Shown here piece after piece: positions 62,106-64,000 of a stretch of 64,000 nt of DNA. Every line of letters begins with the position of its first letter. The stretch's first letter is position 1. Both the position numbers and the translations under genes were made by a program. The DNA is taken from positions 1-64,000 of the forward strand of contig NZ_JALGYW010000027.1 of NCBI RefSeq assembly GCF_023111095.1. Direction: 5' to 3'. Origin of the DNA: Maribellus sp. YY47 (lineage in GTDB: Bacteria > Bacteroidota > Bacteroidia > Bacteroidales > Prolixibacteraceae). A model generated the notes under the pieces. It was not told the DNA's origin and made no database searches. It saw nothing but the letters and a program-made list of their open reading frames with translations.

Positions 62106-63644
62106 ATGAGTCGAAAAATGCTTATAACGCTGATTGTGTTGATGGCAATTGTGCTTTCAGGATTGATACTGGTGCAGACATCAATTATTAAGTCTGCATC
62201 AGATATCAGGGAGGAGCAGTTTGATCAGCTGGTGCAGAATGCGCTGAGTATGGTTGCTATTCAGCTTGATTTGGATGAACAGCGATTGGCGAGAGAATAT
62301 GCCCGGCGCGGAGAACTGCCAGGGATGAACGAAAAAAAGGAAGAACTCGGTAATATATTTCCGTATAATAATCCGGCAAGAGGTACGCTTAGTTTTAGTC
62401 TGAGTTACTCGAATCAGGGCGTTGTTAGCCACTTTGAAGAACAATACGAGCTTAAGATTGATCCCTCCGATTCGCTATCGATCATGGGAGTTGAAGGTTT
62501 TATGAAACAGAGTTTAGAACAGCAACGCCGGAGGAAAGAATGGTTGCGTAATGCCGACTGGTGGAATTACAAGATAGCCCTGGAAGATTTGCCTCTCGAA
62601 GAACGTATCGATTCAACCCGGGTAAAGGCTTTTTTGGATGCAGCGATGGCACAGTTTCGGATTGACCTGGAATACAAATACGCTATCAAGAATTCAACTA
62701 TGGCTAAAGAAACCGTCATTTTTGGAGACAAAGATTATAATCCCAAAAACCGCGGAGAATATCCCCAGTTGTTGTTTCAGAATGATTATAACGGGCCAAA
62801 GCCCAATTACCTGAACGTTTATTTCCCTCACCGGAAACGTTATTTATTCCGGCAAACCGGGCTGACGATTATCCCGACCATCATCCTAACTGGTTTACTG
62901 ATAGCTATTTTTGCCTATGCCATTCTTGTTATTATGCGTCAGAAAAAGTTATCGAACATCAAGAACGACTTTATCAACAATATGACGCACGAGCTGAAAA
63001 CACCGATTTCTACTATTTCGCTGGCCAGTCAAATGTTGCAGGATGGCACAATTTCGAACACGCCTTCTACTATTGAGCATGTTTCGAAAGTGATCTTCCA
63101 GGAAAGCAAACGGCTTAGTTTTCAGGTAGAGAAAGTGCTTCAGATGGCTGTGTTTAATGAAGGACGGCTAAAATTGAAAGTCCGGGAGTTTGATGTAAAT
63201 AAAATGATCGAGACTGTAACAGCCAATTTCGAACTTAGGGTGAAGAATAAGAATGGTACCTTACATACTGAAATACATGCAGAAAATGCTGTAATTAAGG
63301 GAGATGAGGTGCATATTACCAATGTTATTTTTAACTTGCTGGATAATGCGATGAAATACAGTAAGGAAAATCCCGAAATTTGGGTAAGAACAGAAAATAG
63401 TAAGAATAACATTGTGATTTCAGTACAGGATAGTGGCATAGGAATTGCGAAAGAACATCATGCTCAGATATTTGATCGGTTTTACAGGGTGCCTACCGGA
63501 AATGTGCACGATGTAAAAGGTTTTGGACTGGGATTGAGTTATGTAAAAAAGATAGTGGATTTGCACAACGGAACCATTAAGGTTGAAAGTGCTTTAGGCA
63601 AAGGGACTAAATTTAAAATCTATTTCCCACAAATAAATAATTAA
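62106..63644 (+). CDS. Two-component sensor histidine kinase
   Basis: A 512-residue kinase with two membrane helices (about 5-27 and 256-279) enclosing a periplasmic sensor domain of about 225 residues without a recognised family. The cytoplasmic part has a HisKA domain (phosphoacceptor in NNMTHELKTPISTI) and HATPase_c boxes NVIFNLLDNAMKYS, DSGIGIAKEHH and GFGLGLSYVKKIV. It resembles the RprX type of Bacteroides. The start may be ATG 62106 or 62118 (see the nearby -7 element). The response regulator follows after 2 bases. Confidence 0.93.
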   Translation: MSRKMLITLIVLMAIVLSGLILVQTSIIKSASDIREEQFDQLVQNALSMVAIQLDLDEQRLAREYARRGELPGMNEKKEELGNIFPYNNPARGTLSFSLSYSNQGVVSHFEEQYELKIDPSDSLSIMGVEGFMKQSLEQQRRRKEWLRNADWWNYKIALEDLPLEERIDSTRVKAFLDAAMAQFRIDLEYKYAIKNSTMAKETVIFGDKDYNPKNRGEYPQLLFQNDYNGPKPNYLNVYFPHRKRYLFRQTGLTIIPTIILTGLLIAIFAYAILVIMRQKKLSNIKNDFINNMTHELKTPISTISLASQMLQDGTISNTPSTIEHVSKVIFQESKRLSFQVEKVLQMAVFNEGRLKLKVREFDVNKMIETVTANFELRVKNKNGTLHTEIHAENAVIKGDEVHITNVIFNLLDNAMKYSKENPEIWVRTENSKNNIVISVQDSGIGIAKEHHAQIFDRFYRVPTGNVHDVKGFGLGLSYVKKIVDLHNGTIKVESALGKGTKFKIYFPQINN

Positions 63645-63646
63645 CC

Positions 63647-64000
63647 ATGGAACAAAAAACAAAATTGCTACTTGCCGAAGATGACGAGAATTTGGGATTG
63701 TTGTTAAAAGAATATTTGATAGCAAAAGGCTTCGATGCGGATCTGTATCCGGATGGAGAAGCTGCATATAAAGGATTTATGAAAGAGCATTATGACATTT
63801 GTATTCTGGATGTAATGATGCCCAAAAAAGATGGATTTACGCTGGCCAAGGATATTCGGATTGTGAATGCAGATATTCCTGTATTGTTTTTGACGGCTAA
63901 AAACATGAAGGAAGATGTGCTGGAAGGCTTCAAAATTGGTGCGGATGATTACATTACCAAGCCTTTTAGCATGGAAGAATTGATCCTGCGAATTGAAGCG
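63647..64000 (+). CDS. OmpR-type response regulator (cut by the window end)
   Basis: The first 118 codons of a response regulator are present. The receiver has the acidic pair D12-D13, phosphorylation site D55 in ICILDVMMPKKDG, the threonine in LFLTAK and the lysine in YITKPFSMEEL. The output domain lies past the window edge; with this kinase it is most likely winged-helix (OmpR/PhoB). It starts 2 bases after the kinase stop, so the two are one operon. Confidence 0.92.
   Translation, partial: MEQKTKLLLAEDDENLGLLLKEYLIAKGFDADLYPDGEAAYKGFMKEHYDICILDVMMPKKDGFTLAKDIRIVNADIPVLFLTAKNMKEDVLEGFKIGADDYITKPFSMEELILRIEA

Overview
The window reads as a chromosomal segment of a Bacteroidota bacterium. 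The evidence is a gldJ-porU-porV type IX secretion / gliding locus, several TAnnTTTG-type -7 promoter elements, few Shine-Dalgarno sequences, many exported glycan-active enzymes and lipoproteins, a fused CcsB-CcsA cytochrome c assembly protein, and the acpP-fabF-rnc operon order. The enzyme set (long urocanate hydratase, DUF1080, DUF4038, GH20, Gfo/Idh oxidoreductases) would suit a polysaccharide-degrading member of the Marinilabiliales, but that family-level placement is only a guess.

Layout. 1-2820: an AT-rich patch with a membrane KAP-family NTPase gene and an overlapping downstream gene that may be its split C-terminal half; this is the best candidate for recently acquired, possibly defence-related DNA. 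2841-5258: uracil permease, a DUF1080 lipoprotein and a small HTH protein, each followed by its own hairpin terminator. 5517-9789: a divergent cell-wall-sugar locus, a GH3 (NagZ-like) enzyme fused to a serine beta-lactamase-fold (AmiE-like) domain facing a DUF1343/NamZ-like exo-muramidase. 10126-15918: a beta-helix lipoprotein, an exported EEP-family phosphohydrolase, CCA-adding enzyme, thioredoxin and MurF, with overlapping convergent gene ends. 16000-23842: gldJ, porU and porV, with porV running into ispF, a CoA-binding protein and a thioredoxin-like protein as a tightly packed operon.

23860-27936: a serine hydrolase with a leucine-rich-repeat protein, a decayed DUF4269 gene, and urocanate hydratase. 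28061-30071: LemA and two TPM-domain proteins. 30240-33704: zinc-ribbon coiled-coil protein, Nif3-like protein, MerR regulator and a membrane-anchored M23 peptidase. 33882-41895: AlaRS, the CcsBA fusion and an acyl-CoA ligase. 42008-54909: a carbohydrate/nucleoside catabolic stretch (DUF4038 hydrolase, nucleoside hydrolase, GntP permease with an exported Nif3-like protein, GH20 hexosaminidase, a Tat-exported Gfo/Idh oxidoreductase with a DUF1080 enzyme) mixed with a RluA pseudouridine synthase. 54911-64000: CDF transporter, a LytS/LytTR two-component pair, an ExbB-like membrane protein, a duplicated LAB_N membrane protein, rnc-fabF-acpP, purN, and a second two-component system cut by the window edge.

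No rRNA, tRNA, CRISPR array or intact insertion sequence was recognised by eye; tRNAs could be missed without a covariance search.
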